Origin: Pedobacter sp. UBA4863
GTDB taxonomy: Bacteria > Bacteroidota > Bacteroidia > Sphingobacteriales > Sphingobacteriaceae
Length of the DNA: 30,370 nt
NCBI RefSeq assembly: GCF_002399615.1
Contig: NZ_DHDZ01000046.1
Location: 87,021 to 117,390 of the forward strand
Direction: 5' to 3'
The position numbers and the translations under genes are program-made. Positions 1-8,745 of the stretch are shown piece after piece (position 1 is the first letter of the stretch; each line of letters begins with the position of its first letter). The notes under the pieces are model-generated. The model was not told the origin of the DNA. It searched no databases and saw only the letters and a list, made by a program, of their open reading frames with translations.

Positions 1-35
1 ACCAAACCCAACCTGTAAAATAATGGGATAAAGAA

Positions 36-1427
36 CTAAGTGTACCCCAAAATCTTTAACACTTGCTTGCTATTTTGCTCTTCCCCAAATACCTCAAAGT
101 TAAAAGTCTCGTCACGATTTCTACGAATAATTACGTGCTTAGGACTAGGCAATAAACAATGGTGAATACCGCCATAACCACTTAATACTTCCTGGTAAGC
201 ACCAGTGTTAAAGAAACCTAAATATTGTACCTTACGGGTTTTAGGCATAAACACACTGTTCATGTGCGCTTCTTGGTTGTAATAATCTTGCCCATCGCAG
301 GTAATGCCACCCAAGTTTACACGTTCGTACTCCGCATCCCAATTGTTAACAGGCAGCAATACGTATTTTTGGTTCAAGGCCCAAACATCAGGTAAATTGG
401 TAATGAAAGAACCATCCAACATCAACCATTTTTCGCGGTCGTTTTGTTGTTTACGGCCCAACACTTTGTATAAAATTCCAGATGCTTCGGCAACCGTATA
501 TTTACCAAACTCGGTAATGATATCTGGTTCTACCACATCGTGCTCTGCACAAATTTCTTTGATACGTTTTACAATCTCGTTTACCATGTACTCGTAGTCG
601 AAATCGAAAACCAAGCTATCCTTAAAAGGCATACCGCCACCAATGTCTAAAGTATCCAGTTCTGGGTTAATCTTTTTGAACTTGCAATATAAGGTCACGT
701 ATTTCTCTAATTCGTTCCAATAATAAGGCGTATCAGAAATGCCCGAGTTAATGAAAAAATGCAACAACTTTACCCTAAAATTAGGGTTTGTAGAGATTTT
801 ACTGTTATAGAAATCAATCACATCTTCCATACGTACGCCTAAACGAGAAGTATAAAATTGCGAATCTGGTTGCTCCTCTGCTGCTATACGGATCCCCAAG
901 TTACAAGGAGTATCTAGCTCAATCTCATCATCATAAAGGTTAAATTCCTCTTTGTTGTCCAGCACCGGAATGATGTTTTTGAAACCATCGTGCAGCATGT
1001 CAATAATATATTGCTTGTACTGGAAAGTTTTAAAACCATTGCAGATAATGGTGGTATCTTTAGTTAATTTCCCCTTCTTTTCCAGCGCTTCAATCATAGG
1101 CATGTCAAACGCCGAAGAAGTTTCCAAGTGGATATCGTTCTTCAAAGCTTCCTCAACAATATGCTTAAAGTGCGAACTTTTGGTACAGTAGCAATATTTG
1201 TAATCGCCCCTGTAATTATTCTTAATGATTGCCGTTTGAAATAACAGTTTAGCCTGTTGAATTTTCTTGCTCACCATAGGTAAGTAAGTGAAACGCAATG
1301 GTGTACCATAGGTTTCAATCATTTCCATCAAATTCAAATCGTGGAAATATAATTCATCATCTATAATGCTGTAACCTTCTTGCGGAAAACCAACACTCAG
1401 ATCAAGGAACTCTTCGTAACTCTGCAT
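36..1427 (-). CDS. speA: Arginine decarboxylase, Bacteroidota-type (PLP fold III)
   Basis: Converts arginine to agmatine and CO2, the entry to polyamine synthesis, in the cytoplasm. The 463-aa protein has the alanine-racemase-like fold III layout. The likely Schiff-base lysine is K83 in the YCYCTKSSHF motif. A glycine-rich phosphate-binding stretch, LDIGGGMPF, follows around residue 260, with the conserved EFGKYTVAEASG further on. The length fits the short decarboxylase family of this phylum rather than the roughly 650-aa enterobacterial SpeA. The frame opens at an ATG preceded by A-rich DNA without a Shine-Dalgarno site, as usual here. It stands alone, with 466 bp of non-coding DNA upstream. 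Two arginine/citrulline enzymes and argS lie within 10 kb. Substrate is inferred from family resemblance; a related diamino-acid decarboxylase is the alternative. Confidence 0.88.
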   Translation of the reverse strand: MQSYEEFLDLSVGFPQEGYSIIDDELYFHDLNLMEMIETYGTPLRFTYLPMVSKKIQQAKLLFQTAIIKNNYRGDYKYCYCTKSSHFKHIVEEALKNDIHLETSSAFDMPMIEALEKKGKLTKDTTIICNGFKTFQYKQYIIDMLHDGFKNIIPVLDNKEEFNLYDDEIELDTPCNLGIRIAAEEQPDSQFYTSRLGVRMEDVIDFYNSKISTNPNFRVKLLHFFINSGISDTPYYWNELEKYVTLYCKFKKINPELDTLDIGGGMPFKDSLVFDFDYEYMVNEIVKRIKEICAEHDVVEPDIITEFGKYTVAEASGILYKVLGRKQQNDREKWLMLDGSFITNLPDVWALNQKYVLLPVNNWDAEYERVNLGGITCDGQDYYNQEAHMNSVFMPKTRKVQYLGFFNTGAYQEVLSGYGGIHHCLLPSPKHVIIRRNRDETFNFEVFGEEQNSKQVLKILGYT

Positions 1428-1717
1428 TGTTTTAATTTTTTTGCAAAAGTGTAATTTTTAATTGAAAAAAATGTAGCTTAAATAACATTTTTATAATAAC
1501 TCAAAAAAAGCTGTTTAGTTTTTGGTTTTTTTATCGCATTGAAGAGTTTTTGTGTGGTTGTAACTTGTTGGTAATCTTTTTGTTATTGCTGTTCGTTTTG
1601 TTTTTGCAGACTTTTAGGGTAAAACTATAAACGATGTAATAAATCAGGCTATTATTGTAACTTATTTTAGCTATTTAGTTTTAGGTTTCGAAAAGCAATT
1701 TTAGGGCTTCGTAGGTT

Positions 1718-1803
1718 GCGTTAGCCCCGCTTTACACTATAGTCCCGATTTATCGGGAGCTGTCGTTGCAATCGGGTTTAATTAACGAAATGTAGTGCAA
1801 AAC
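1718..1803. repeat. Degenerate dispersed repeat (GCGTTAGCCCC / CCCGCTTTACACT type)
   Basis: The stretch GCGTTAGCCCCGCTTTACAC starts at 1718 and is followed by a small hairpin TCCCGAT..ATCGGGA (1743-1758). Near the far end, TGTAGTGCAAAAC is an imperfect reverse complement of GCTTTACACTA, so the tract can fold on itself. Pieces of the same sequence recur at 10332-10719: CCCGCTTTACACT at 10332-10344 in the same orientation and GCGTTAGCCCC reversed at 10709-10719. This looks like a non-coding dispersed element in decay. Confidence 0.55.
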
Positions 1804-1805
1804 AA

Positions 1806-1849
1806 CTTTGTCAATCTTACAGGCGTGTTCCAGATTAAGATTGACAAAG
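1806..1849. repeat. Palindromic repeat, copy 1 (14-bp perfect stem)
   Basis: CTTTGTCAATCTTA (1806-1819) is perfectly complementary to TAAGATTGACAAAG (1836-1849), with a 16-base loop. A near-identical element lies at 6586-6633 and shares stem, part of the loop (AGGCGTGT) and flanking bases. It sits about 45 bp downstream of the stop of the minus-strand gene ending at 1894. It could act as a terminator or 3'-end stabiliser, or be a REP-type dispersed palindrome; there is no clear T-tract. Confidence 0.8.
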
Positions 1850-1893
1850 CTGGGGGAAAGGAATATGCGCCAAAGATTTTGAGAAGGCTTTAC

Positions 1894-3447
1894 TTAGTTT
1901 TTTATTATCCTTAGGTAACCTAAACTTTCGTCTTTGAGAGAAATCCTCTTATTCTCTGTTAAAATGTTAGGTTCAGTTATATGTAATAGCTCTACAGTTT
2001 TTTTATGTTTTTTATAGCAAAAATTATGTAGCTTACTTTTTAATTCCTCCCATTCACCAAACTTTCTAACATACGGTCCATAACCTACATTGGTTATAAA
2101 TTCTATGCGATCTTCAACAACGAGAAAATCATAGGCTTGTGAATTAGATTTTTTAAATTCGTTATTAAGTTGTTGAACTAATTCTTGTAATTCGGAATTG
2201 ACTGCTAAAAGAGCTTGCTTTTCAGCTTGTTTTTTTTCTTTGTATATAGCTAATTCTTGTAGTAGTAGCTTTTTGTTTTCATCTAGTTTTTCAGCATGCT
2301 CTTTATGTTTTTCTAAGTATAATGTGGGATTTTGGATATATAATCTAAAATTGCCAGACCCTCTATTGATGGGAAAAGGAATATCATTTTCGTTTCCAAA
2401 TACTTCGTTAAATTTTGGAGATGCATATAAATTAAAAGAGTTTTGTAGATTTTTAGGAATTTCTTCATTCCATGTTAACTCTATAGGAGGAAGTTTAGAG
2501 GTATCATTGAATGTATAATTTTCATAATCTATAGTATCCAATTTATTTTTATAAGCTAGAATAGTATCTTCATTTATATTCAAATTAAATTCGGATACTA
2601 TAATTTCATCCTCTTTCATACGTCGATATGTATATTTATAAAATAATGACATTAATGTTTTTTGGGTTAATAAAATTTCTTGTCTTAGACGGGTATAATT
2701 TCGCTCCGTTTCTGCTTTCTGTTTTTCTTTCTCCTCCTTTTGTTTGTTATGTCGTTTTATCATTTCTTCATTAATATATCTAACTTTTGGAAGTGTTATT
2801 TTATAGGGATAAATTCCTTCGATATTATGAAAATCTGTAACTAGTCCACCAAGCCTATAAAAGTATGAATCAATTTCTGTAGCTTCTGCTATTTCGTTCT
2901 TTGGATCGCATGTTTCATTAAAAATGGTATTCCACTGCCCTTTTATATCTTTCCCTTTAATTATTAGTCTTCCTACCCAATAGCCATCTTTGGCCTCTCC
3001 TATAATATGGCTTAAACCTGTATTGATATCGATTTTACCATCTAAAAAACCATTGGATACTCTAAATTTTGTAACAGGCATTATGAAGTCAGCTAACAGA
3101 CTGAAAACTTCTTGTCGTTTTCCGTTTATCCACTTGTGTTGGCTATGCCAGTATTTTTTATTATAAGATGCTGTGAGTACACCATTCATTTCACCATCTA
3201 TGAGTTCAAACGAAACTTTTTCATTGCCTGTCCAGCTTCCGCCATGTTTTTTGATATGGCTTTGTGTGCTGGTAGTTGTGCCGTGTCTTACTTCATCTCC
3301 GTCATTGTCTATATAATATGAATAAGTCACTCGAGCACCTGGCCATCCAGAATCGGTATCTGTTTTTTGTTTAAGTACCCGTTTTTGAGCAAAACATGTA
3401 ATTGATGCTATAATTAATGTAATAAATAAGATGTTTTTTATTTTCAT
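1894..3447 (-). CDS. Secreted coiled-coil protein of unknown function
   Basis: The frame is open from 3510, but the start is placed at the ATG at 3447. The protein then begins MKIKNILFITLIIASITCFAQ, a clear signal peptide, while the 21 upstream residues look like leader translation. The mature part, about 500 aa, begins with a region rich in short beta-hairpin-like repeats (GEMNGVLTASY, NGFLDGKIDINTG, DGYWVGRLIIKG) that recall MORN or YwqK-type repeats. Two highly charged segments rich in K, E and Q follow (KQKEEKEKQKAETERN; a longer one near residues 410-450) and probably form coiled coils. No catalytic motif is recognised. It lies 71 bp downstream of the gene at 3519-4445, possibly in one transcript. 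Location is inferred to be periplasm or cell surface. Confidence 0.7.
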   Translation of the reverse strand: MKIKNILFITLIIASITCFAQKRVLKQKTDTDSGWPGARVTYSYYIDNDGDEVRHGTTTSTQSHIKKHGGSWTGNEKVSFELIDGEMNGVLTASYNKKYWHSQHKWINGKRQEVFSLLADFIMPVTKFRVSNGFLDGKIDINTGLSHIIGEAKDGYWVGRLIIKGKDIKGQWNTIFNETCDPKNEIAEATEIDSYFYRLGGLVTDFHNIEGIYPYKITLPKVRYINEEMIKRHNKQKEEKEKQKAETERNYTRLRQEILLTQKTLMSLFYKYTYRRMKEDEIIVSEFNLNINEDTILAYKNKLDTIDYENYTFNDTSKLPPIELTWNEEIPKNLQNSFNLYASPKFNEVFGNENDIPFPINRGSGNFRLYIQNPTLYLEKHKEHAEKLDENKKLLLQELAIYKEKKQAEKQALLAVNSELQELVQQLNNEFKKSNSQAYDFLVVEDRIEFITNVGYGPYVRKFGEWEELKSKLHNFCYKKHKKTVELLHITEPNILTENKRISLKDESLGYLRIIKN

Positions 3448-3518
3448 TTTAAATGTCTTTAGTTGTTGATTCGTTATAAAAACCATTGCATATTTCACTG
3501 AAATTTGCACCCCGCTCT

Positions 3519-4445
3519 TTAAGTAATTTTAAATAGTTCGCCCAATACCTTGTTAGGGGAAACTCGCACCCAAGTCATGTAATCTTTGTACTCATCGGCA
3601 TTTTCAAATTCTTCGCCAACTTCTTGGTGTTTGGTATGTATTTCTTTTCCGCCATTTTCCCAACGTTTTTTTGCGCTTTCATTTACATCGGCTTCTTCTT
3701 CGGTTAAGTCACAGTCTATCTCAGCAATTTCAGATGCAATTTGGGCAATAAGATTATCGGAAACATTCATACTTAATTGACGTACATTGATAACTAACTT
3801 AGTTTTATTCTCATTCCAATGTGTCCAGTAACATTGCTTTTCATTGTCGTCCACTATTTTTTTCTCGGTAAATTTTACGCCAAACATATCTTCTATATCA
3901 TTATGCGTTTCCGATATTTTGTAATAGCCCAAGCCTGCCAAAACCACTATCGGGAATGATTGGAAGTATTCGGAGTTTTTGATGAAGTGTTTTCTTTCTG
4001 CTAAACCATCCGTTTTAGCATCTTTGGCTTTTGGAGAGGGATTGTCATTTTGCTCGGTAATAAAGAAGTTTTTGTGGAAATTGATACGATTGTAACTTGC
4101 GCCAAAAATATAGTTGTGCAATTTTTGGTAAAGCAACCAAGTTCTGCTTGTTCCCCAATTACCCTGTCCATCGTCTCGCTTCATGTATTGTCCTTTGTAC
4201 GGGCACACGGGCGAGTATTTGCTTCTATCTCGCAAAGGGATATCCCATACATCTTTGTCGATGTCGCGTTCCCATTGTTTTAAGTTATCACGATACTCAT
4301 TTAAGGTTTCCGTATCAGTTTCGGGAGTAGCTATTTCTTTGCCAATCACTAATATTTTGGCTTCTATGTTTCCTTTTCCAATGTAGCCAAAGTTTTGTTC
4401 TTTGGCATCTTTTAGCATTTCTGCAAATAATTTTCTTCTACTCAT
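3519..4445 (-). CDS. Cytoplasmic protein of unknown function, possible uracil-DNA-glycosylase-like fold
   Basis: A 308-aa soluble protein without signal peptide or membrane segment. I do not recognise the family with certainty. Near the N-terminus GNIEAKILVIGKE reads as a beta strand and loop, followed by a WDIPLRDRSKYSP region, SRTWLLYQKLH, NFFITEQNDNPSPK, the hydrophobic strand FPIVVLAGLGYY, and late VINVRQLSMNVSDNL. This order of strand, polar loop and second strand resembles the uracil-DNA-glycosylase-like superfamily, but the usual catalytic motifs are not clear, so this is weak inference. The tail beyond residue 250 is acidic and probably flexible. It is divergent from the regulator at 4527 across an 81-bp gap. 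Confidence 0.65.
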   Translation of the reverse strand: MSRRKLFAEMLKDAKEQNFGYIGKGNIEAKILVIGKEIATPETDTETLNEYRDNLKQWERDIDKDVWDIPLRDRSKYSPVCPYKGQYMKRDDGQGNWGTSRTWLLYQKLHNYIFGASYNRINFHKNFFITEQNDNPSPKAKDAKTDGLAERKHFIKNSEYFQSFPIVVLAGLGYYKISETHNDIEDMFGVKFTEKKIVDDNEKQCYWTHWNENKTKLVINVRQLSMNVSDNLIAQIASEIAEIDCDLTEEEADVNESAKKRWENGGKEIHTKHQEVGEEFENADEYKDYMTWVRVSPNKVLGELFKIT

Positions 4446-4498
4446 AATTTGTTATATTTTTAAACCTGTACAAGAATAATTTTTGCCAACAGAAACTT

Positions 4499-4517
4499 TT
4501 TATCCAAGTTTATCCAA
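4499..4517 (+). promoter_or_regulatory. Tandem direct repeat TTTATCCAA x2, possible operator
   Basis: TTTATCCAA occurs at 4499-4507 and again at 4509-4517, ten bases apart (one helical turn), ending 9 bp before the start codon of the regulator at 4527 and within the divergent intergenic gap. Placement and spacing suggest a binding site for an autoregulator, but this is inference. Confidence 0.35.
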
Positions 4518-4526
4518 ACACTTTAT

Positions 4527-5702
4527 ATGTCTATAGAACACCATAAACTCGAGCGGCTCAAAGAAGAGATTTGTCAGCGTTTTGGAAGAAAAATATCCAA
4601 CCATGGAGATGTTGTTGAGTTGGCAGATAAGATATCCCAATCGGCTTTAAGTACACAAACCATTAAAAGATTTTTTGGTCTTATAAAGGGCAATACAAAA
4701 CCATCGCCAGTAACCCTAAATGCGCTAAGTAATTATCTTGGTTATTCTAGCTGGGATGGTTTTAAAGATCGTTCGAGTTTAAATTTATATCACGAAATAC
4801 AGCGAACTCCTGCGGGCGAAGGGTTAGATTATTATATAAAAGATATTCCGAGTTATTGGGAAGTGGTTTTTTATAAAAGCAGGGATAAGGCTGCCGAAAT
4901 CTACAAAAAGGGTGACAGCGATTATATAGTACATTTTTTTGAAGAATTGGGTAAAATTAAAAATGCCCACGATACTTTTTGGGAATGGTTTCCAAACCTT
5001 AATTTGTTGAAAAAGAAATATTATCGCAATGGGCTTGTAAGTTATAGAAATGCTAAGAATACCAATAATGCCCATTGTTATGCCAACGGAATGTTATTTT
5101 TGGGCAGTTATCTGTATAAAAATGAAGAAGAAGCGGAACACCTTTTTGGACTGTTGAATAATCTAGATGATACTTCGGATATGTCGCCTTTGCCCATGGC
5201 TAGGCGTATGGCAGCTTTAACAATTTGGCGTAACCATGCAGGTGAAAATATCGGAGAAATTAAAAATATTGCCGTTAAAGAATATCTGAGACAGCAAGAG
5301 AATGAGCTTAATCGATATACAAATTCTTACGCTTCTATATTTATCGAATATTTAATCATAGGAGGGATGCCCCAACTAATTAGCGAACTTTTAGATTTGG
5401 GGTACTATCCGTTTAATTACAGCGAGTTTTTTGCCAGTTCGGTGCATTATCATGAGATTAGAACTATTGAAGCCCTAGCGCTTGCTATAACAGGGCAAAT
5501 GGAAAGTTCCAAAATAGTGTTTATAGATATAATACCCGAAAAATATAGTTTTAACGATAACCAATATTATGATTGTTTATATTCAATCTTAGCTGTTATT
5601 CATGGTAACGAAGATTACCGCATTAAATTGAGCAAACTGATTGCACAAACAGGTTATACACGCTTTTACGATTTGTTAGAATTATACTACGTTAAAAAAT
5701 GA
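4527..5702 (+). CDS. Putative transcriptional regulator with N-terminal DNA-binding region
   Basis: The N-terminal 80 residues contain the pattern LSTQTIKRFFGL...KPSPVTLNALSNYLGYSSWDGF, which in Bacteroidota marks a helix-turn-helix-like regulator family. The remaining roughly 300 residues are helical, with aromatic-rich segments such as YWEVVFYKSRDKA and FFEELGKIKNAHDTFWEWFP, and resemble a TPR-like sensor part; no enzyme motif is seen. Its stop overlaps the start of the downstream EamA permease (ATGA, 5699-5702), so the two are translationally coupled. The regulator may control that exporter, the divergent gene at 3519-4445, or itself. The effector is unknown. Confidence 0.75.
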   Translation: MSIEHHKLERLKEEICQRFGRKISNHGDVVELADKISQSALSTQTIKRFFGLIKGNTKPSPVTLNALSNYLGYSSWDGFKDRSSLNLYHEIQRTPAGEGLDYYIKDIPSYWEVVFYKSRDKAAEIYKKGDSDYIVHFFEELGKIKNAHDTFWEWFPNLNLLKKKYYRNGLVSYRNAKNTNNAHCYANGMLFLGSYLYKNEEEAEHLFGLLNNLDDTSDMSPLPMARRMAALTIWRNHAGENIGEIKNIAVKEYLRQQENELNRYTNSYASIFIEYLIIGGMPQLISELLDLGYYPFNYSEFFASSVHYHEIRTIEALALAITGQMESSKIVFIDIIPEKYSFNDNQYYDCLYSILAVIHGNEDYRIKLSKLIAQTGYTRFYDLLELYYVKK

Positions 5703-6583
5703 TTTTCCAGATATTCTCGATGCTTGCTTTTGGTGTAAGTAATTGTTTTTGGGAAAAACCCGTAAGGCAAATGTCTGCGCTCAATCTCATTTTAATTCGA
5801 AGTTTTTTAACCACAAGCTGTTTCGCATTATTTGCCCTATTATTTGAACTAAAGGCTTTTTACATTCCGTTAGCGAACGTTGTAAATTACAGTAGCTTAA
5901 ACTTTTTTGATGTTATCACTACGGCTGGGCTATGTTTTGTTAATTACTGGGGCTTGTTTTTCTTTCTAAAATCAATGCAGCATACCGATGCCCGTATCAG
6001 TATTGTAATGGGAACGGCGGGAACGCTCATATTTGTGCTAATTGGGGTTTTATTTTATGGAGAAAAACCCTCCGCTGTGAGTTATTTGTATATGTTCATT
6101 TTTACTGTAGGCTGGTGGTTTATCGAAAACCTGCGAAAAGATATGCTTAGATTTAAGTGGAGTAGAGGAGTGGCTTACGCTCTTTTATGTATGTTGTTTT
6201 GGAGAACGGCCGCTTTCTTTCCTATGGTTATTAAAAATGTGGGGACATTATATTTTAGTTTGATAATGGAAATAGTGGTTTGTATAACAACATTTGTCAT
6301 CTTGTTTTTTAAAGGCAGCTTGCCCACTTTAAAAAAGCTGGTAGTTCAATTTCAAACTTATTCTTATCATATTTTAATGTTGGTAATATGCGGTTTCCTT
6401 GGTGTACTATTTTTTAATATTGCTATTAGTAGCACCCAATTGTACACTTTTGCCCTTATTGGTTTGTTACAGCCCCTAACTTCGGTAGTTTTGGGCATTT
6501 TTATGTTTAAAACCAGATTAACCGTCTATCAGGGAATTGGTATTTTGATATTGTTAACCGGTATGGCAATACAAATGATGTAA
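5699..6583 (+). CDS. EamA/DMT-superfamily permease
   Basis: A 294-aa, very hydrophobic inner-membrane protein with about ten predicted transmembrane segments in two halves. The first half ends in a loop with GEKPSAVSYLYMFIFTVGWW. The second half ends LIGLLQPLTSVVLGIFMFKTRL followed by a final GIGILILLTGMAI helix, the typical EamA repeat ending. Members export or import small metabolites such as amino acids and nucleosides; the substrate here cannot be read. The start codon overlaps the stop of the upstream regulator by four bases. A long perfect palindrome follows the stop within 3 bp and may end the transcript. Confidence 0.82.
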   Translation: MIFQIFSMLAFGVSNCFWEKPVRQMSALNLILIRSFLTTSCFALFALLFELKAFYIPLANVVNYSSLNFFDVITTAGLCFVNYWGLFFFLKSMQHTDARISIVMGTAGTLIFVLIGVLFYGEKPSAVSYLYMFIFTVGWWFIENLRKDMLRFKWSRGVAYALLCMLFWRTAAFFPMVIKNVGTLYFSLIMEIVVCITTFVILFFKGSLPTLKKLVVQFQTYSYHILMLVICGFLGVLFFNIAISSTQLYTFALIGLLQPLTSVVLGIFMFKTRLTVYQGIGILILLTGMAIQMM

Positions 6584-6585
6584 AA

Positions 6586-6633
6586 AACTTTGTCAATCTT
6601 ATAGGCGTGTGGCATATTAAGATTGACAAAGTT
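6586..6633. repeat. Palindromic repeat, copy 2 (16-bp perfect stem), between convergent genes
   Basis: AACTTTGTCAATCTTA (6586-6601) pairs perfectly with TAAGATTGACAAAGTT (6618-6633) around a 16-base loop. It lies 3 bp after the stop of the permease and 40 bp beyond the 3' end of the opposing fasciclin gene, so it could serve as a two-way terminator. The copy at 1806-1849 shares about 50 bases of stem, loop and flank, so the element is dispersed rather than a chance hairpin. Confidence 0.82.
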
Positions 6634-6672
6634 GTGGAAAGAACTGTGGTACACAGACCTTAATAAACTGAT

Positions 6673-7227
6673 TTATTTTGGAAGTAACACATCGTTAATA
6701 ATGTGTATTACCCCGTTAGATGCTTTTATGGTTTTAACAATTTCGCTGCCGTTTACATAATTCTTGCCATCTTTTTGGGTAATTTTCACTTTGCCACCAA
6801 ATACCATGTCGTATTCAACGCCGTCTTGAAGTAAAACGCCATCCAATACGCCCACATAAGTGTGGTAACCGAGTATATTGCTCAAATCATCTTTCTTATC
6901 GGGCTTTAACAAACCTTCTACCGTACCTTTTGGTAATTTATCGAAGGCAGCATTTGTAGGCGCAAATACCGTGAACGGACCAGCATTGCTGAGCGCATCT
7001 GCCAGCTCGGCAGCCTTCACAGCAGTAACTAAGGTGCTAAAATCTGGACTTTTTGCTGCCACCTGAACAATGTTAGGGTTAGAAACATCGTCAACAACGG
7101 CCGACTGTCCTGCACTTTTTTCGGTAGCAGCAGTATTGTTTGAGTTACTTGTGGTGCTTTCGGACTGATTATTAGAACAGGCCGTGAATAGGGTTGTTGC
7201 TGCAAGAGCAAATAGTAATGTTTTCAT
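6673..7227 (-). CDS. Fasciclin (FAS1) domain lipoprotein
   Basis: The 184-aa protein starts MKTLLFALAATTLFTACSNN, a signal peptide with a lipobox and modified cysteine near residue 17, followed by a Ser/Asn/Thr-rich linker to about residue 40. The rest is one FAS1 domain: the H1 motif FTVFAPTNAAFDKLP, the central ILGYHTYVG, and the H2 motif GVIHIINDVLLPK at the very end. FAS1 domains mediate adhesion or protein contacts at the cell envelope. It appears to be a single-gene unit on the minus strand. Confidence 0.92.
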   Translation of the reverse strand: MKTLLFALAATTLFTACSNNQSESTTSNSNNTAATEKSAGQSAVVDDVSNPNIVQVAAKSPDFSTLVTAVKAAELADALSNAGPFTVFAPTNAAFDKLPKGTVEGLLKPDKKDDLSNILGYHTYVGVLDGVLLQDGVEYDMVFGGKVKITQKDGKNYVNGSEIVKTIKASNGVIHIINDVLLPK

Positions 7228-7349
7228 GATGCATATTTTTATTACTAAAATATTCCTGTTTCTGTAATAAAAGTATGATTGTAGTCATTACATCTTGCTG
7301 ATTTTAATCATTTTATGCGTAGTTGGCGAAAGCTGCTGGAATTTTTTGA

Positions 7350-7694
7350 TCAAGGTGTTTTTAATTTTAAAATCACACCATAGTTGCTTTCTACTAGCTC
7401 CGTTTCAGATACGATTTTAAATTTGAATGTACTTTGTTCTGACTTTACATTCAATAGATTTCCAGAAATTTTATAAGTGCCACGATAAATAATATCGCCA
7501 CTAGGTAAAATATCGGCTATGCCGCCTGGTTTTAAAGTAAGTTGCCATCCGCTATTGTATGGTAAATCTGAGGAGGGCTTAAAATCGGTTTGTAAGAATA
7601 CCTGCTCTTCGTTAACGGTGAGCTTATCTTTTTTACAGCTAATAAGTAGAGAAATGGTGAGGGCAATTAATACGGTTGTTAAAATATTCTTCAT
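7350..7694 (-). CDS. Small lipoprotein, lipocalin-like beta protein
   Basis: A 114-aa protein with the N-terminus MKNILTTVLIALTISLLISC, a type II signal peptide with the lipidated cysteine at about residue 20, followed by lysines. The mature part is short and beta-rich (GWQLTLKPGGIADIL, GTYKISGNLLNVKSEQSTFKFKIV), a pattern common in small Bacteroidota lipocalin-like lipoproteins. Function is unknown. It lies between the fasciclin gene and ctlX with gaps of 122 and 66 bp, all on the minus strand. Confidence 0.75.
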   Translation of the reverse strand: MKNILTTVLIALTISLLISCKKDKLTVNEEQVFLQTDFKPSSDLPYNSGWQLTLKPGGIADILPSGDIIYRGTYKISGNLLNVKSEQSTFKFKIVSETELVESNYGVILKLKTP

Positions 7695-7760
7695 GTTAAG
7701 TTGGGATTTATTAAACCATACGAATGCTTTAGGCTAAACGCTACAATCGAATATTTTTCA

Positions 7761-8675
7761 TTAAACTTTTAATGGCAAATGCACTTCTGCCAACATGCAC
7801 CTGGCGCTACCACCGCCATTTTTTTCAATAGTATAGAGTGGGGCAGTTACAATTTTAGAGAAAGAGGATAAAGCGGTGATTTGTGTGCCGTGTAGGGCTT
7901 TTAGCGCTTGTTCAGACATTACCAAAAGACTTTCGCCAGCTTTATTTTTTACTTCGAGCATGTTGCCGGCAAAATGGTTCATTTGCTCAAAAGAAATATC
8001 GATCACTGTTTTACGAGTTGCTTTAAAGCTTTCTAATACTGTAATTTTGTCTTCAGTATGTTTAATGCTATCTAAACAGAGTACGGCAAATTTTTCACCT
8101 ATACACATCATTACGTTGGTGTGGTAAATAGGAAAGCCACTTTCGTCAATCGCTTCAAAAGCAATTACTTCGTAACCACTCAACATGGCAAAGTTATCTA
8201 ATACCTCTTTATCTGTACGAACGCTTAAGCAAGCATAGGCAATTTTGTGGGTTCTGTCTAAAACCATACTGCCCGTACCTTCCAAAAAGCGCTCTTGCAG
8301 TTCAAAAAAACTTAGGTCTGTTTGGTGGTTAACTTCAAAAGTCTGCGCTAACTCGTTAATAATATCTTTTCTGCGTTCTTGCCTTCGGTTTGGCGAGTGC
8401 ATGGGGTATAGAAAAACCGAACCGTCTTCATGAAAAGAAACCCAATTGTTAGGAAAAATAGAATCGGGCGTTTCTGGATCCAAAGTATCGCTAATTACCG
8501 TTACAGCTACACCGTTTTCCCTTAAAATATTTACAAAGCCATCAAACTCTGCTAAAGCTTCTTGTTGTACGTTTTCTTGTTTGCCAGCTACTTGAAATTT
8601 ATTGTCGCCCGCAGTTTGCTCGTTGAATTTAAAATCAACAGGACGTATCATGAGGAGGTGTGAAGTGGTTTGCAT
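7761..8675 (-). CDS. ctlX: Citrulline hydrolase CtlX-like (amidinotransferase/pentein family)
   Basis: The 304-aa protein belongs to the pentein superfamily. The start reads MQTTSHLLMIRPVDFKFNEQ, with an early RPVDF strand; DSIFPNNWVSFHEDG, a histidine in IYHTNVMMCIG and a catalytic cysteine near residue 293 in GGGSARCMLAEVHLP follow. The family now called CtlX hydrolyses citrulline to ornithine, CO2 and ammonia. It lies 70 bp downstream of the arginine deiminase gene on the same strand, so the pair could take arginine to citrulline and on to ornithine. A dimethylarginine dimethylaminohydrolase-like activity cannot be excluded by reading. Confidence 0.85.
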   Translation of the reverse strand: MQTTSHLLMIRPVDFKFNEQTAGDNKFQVAGKQENVQQEALAEFDGFVNILRENGVAVTVISDTLDPETPDSIFPNNWVSFHEDGSVFLYPMHSPNRRQERRKDIINELAQTFEVNHQTDLSFFELQERFLEGTGSMVLDRTHKIAYACLSVRTDKEVLDNFAMLSGYEVIAFEAIDESGFPIYHTNVMMCIGEKFAVLCLDSIKHTEDKITVLESFKATRKTVIDISFEQMNHFAGNMLEVKNKAGESLLVMSEQALKALHGTQITALSSFSKIVTAPLYTIEKNGGGSARCMLAEVHLPLKV

Positions 8676-8745
8676 TATTTTAATTTACGATTTTAGATTT
8701 ACGATTGGGCAATAAAACAATTCAGCAATTTATAGACTATACTTT

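Larger units (their letters stand above)
1428..1893. other. Intergenic region with repeats, no gene
   Basis: No convincing coding frame is seen on either strand. The part nearest speA is T-rich and low in complexity and probably holds the speA promoter on the minus strand. The other half contains a decayed dispersed repeat (1718-1803) and a 14-bp perfect palindrome (1806-1849), both listed separately. Confidence 0.7.
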
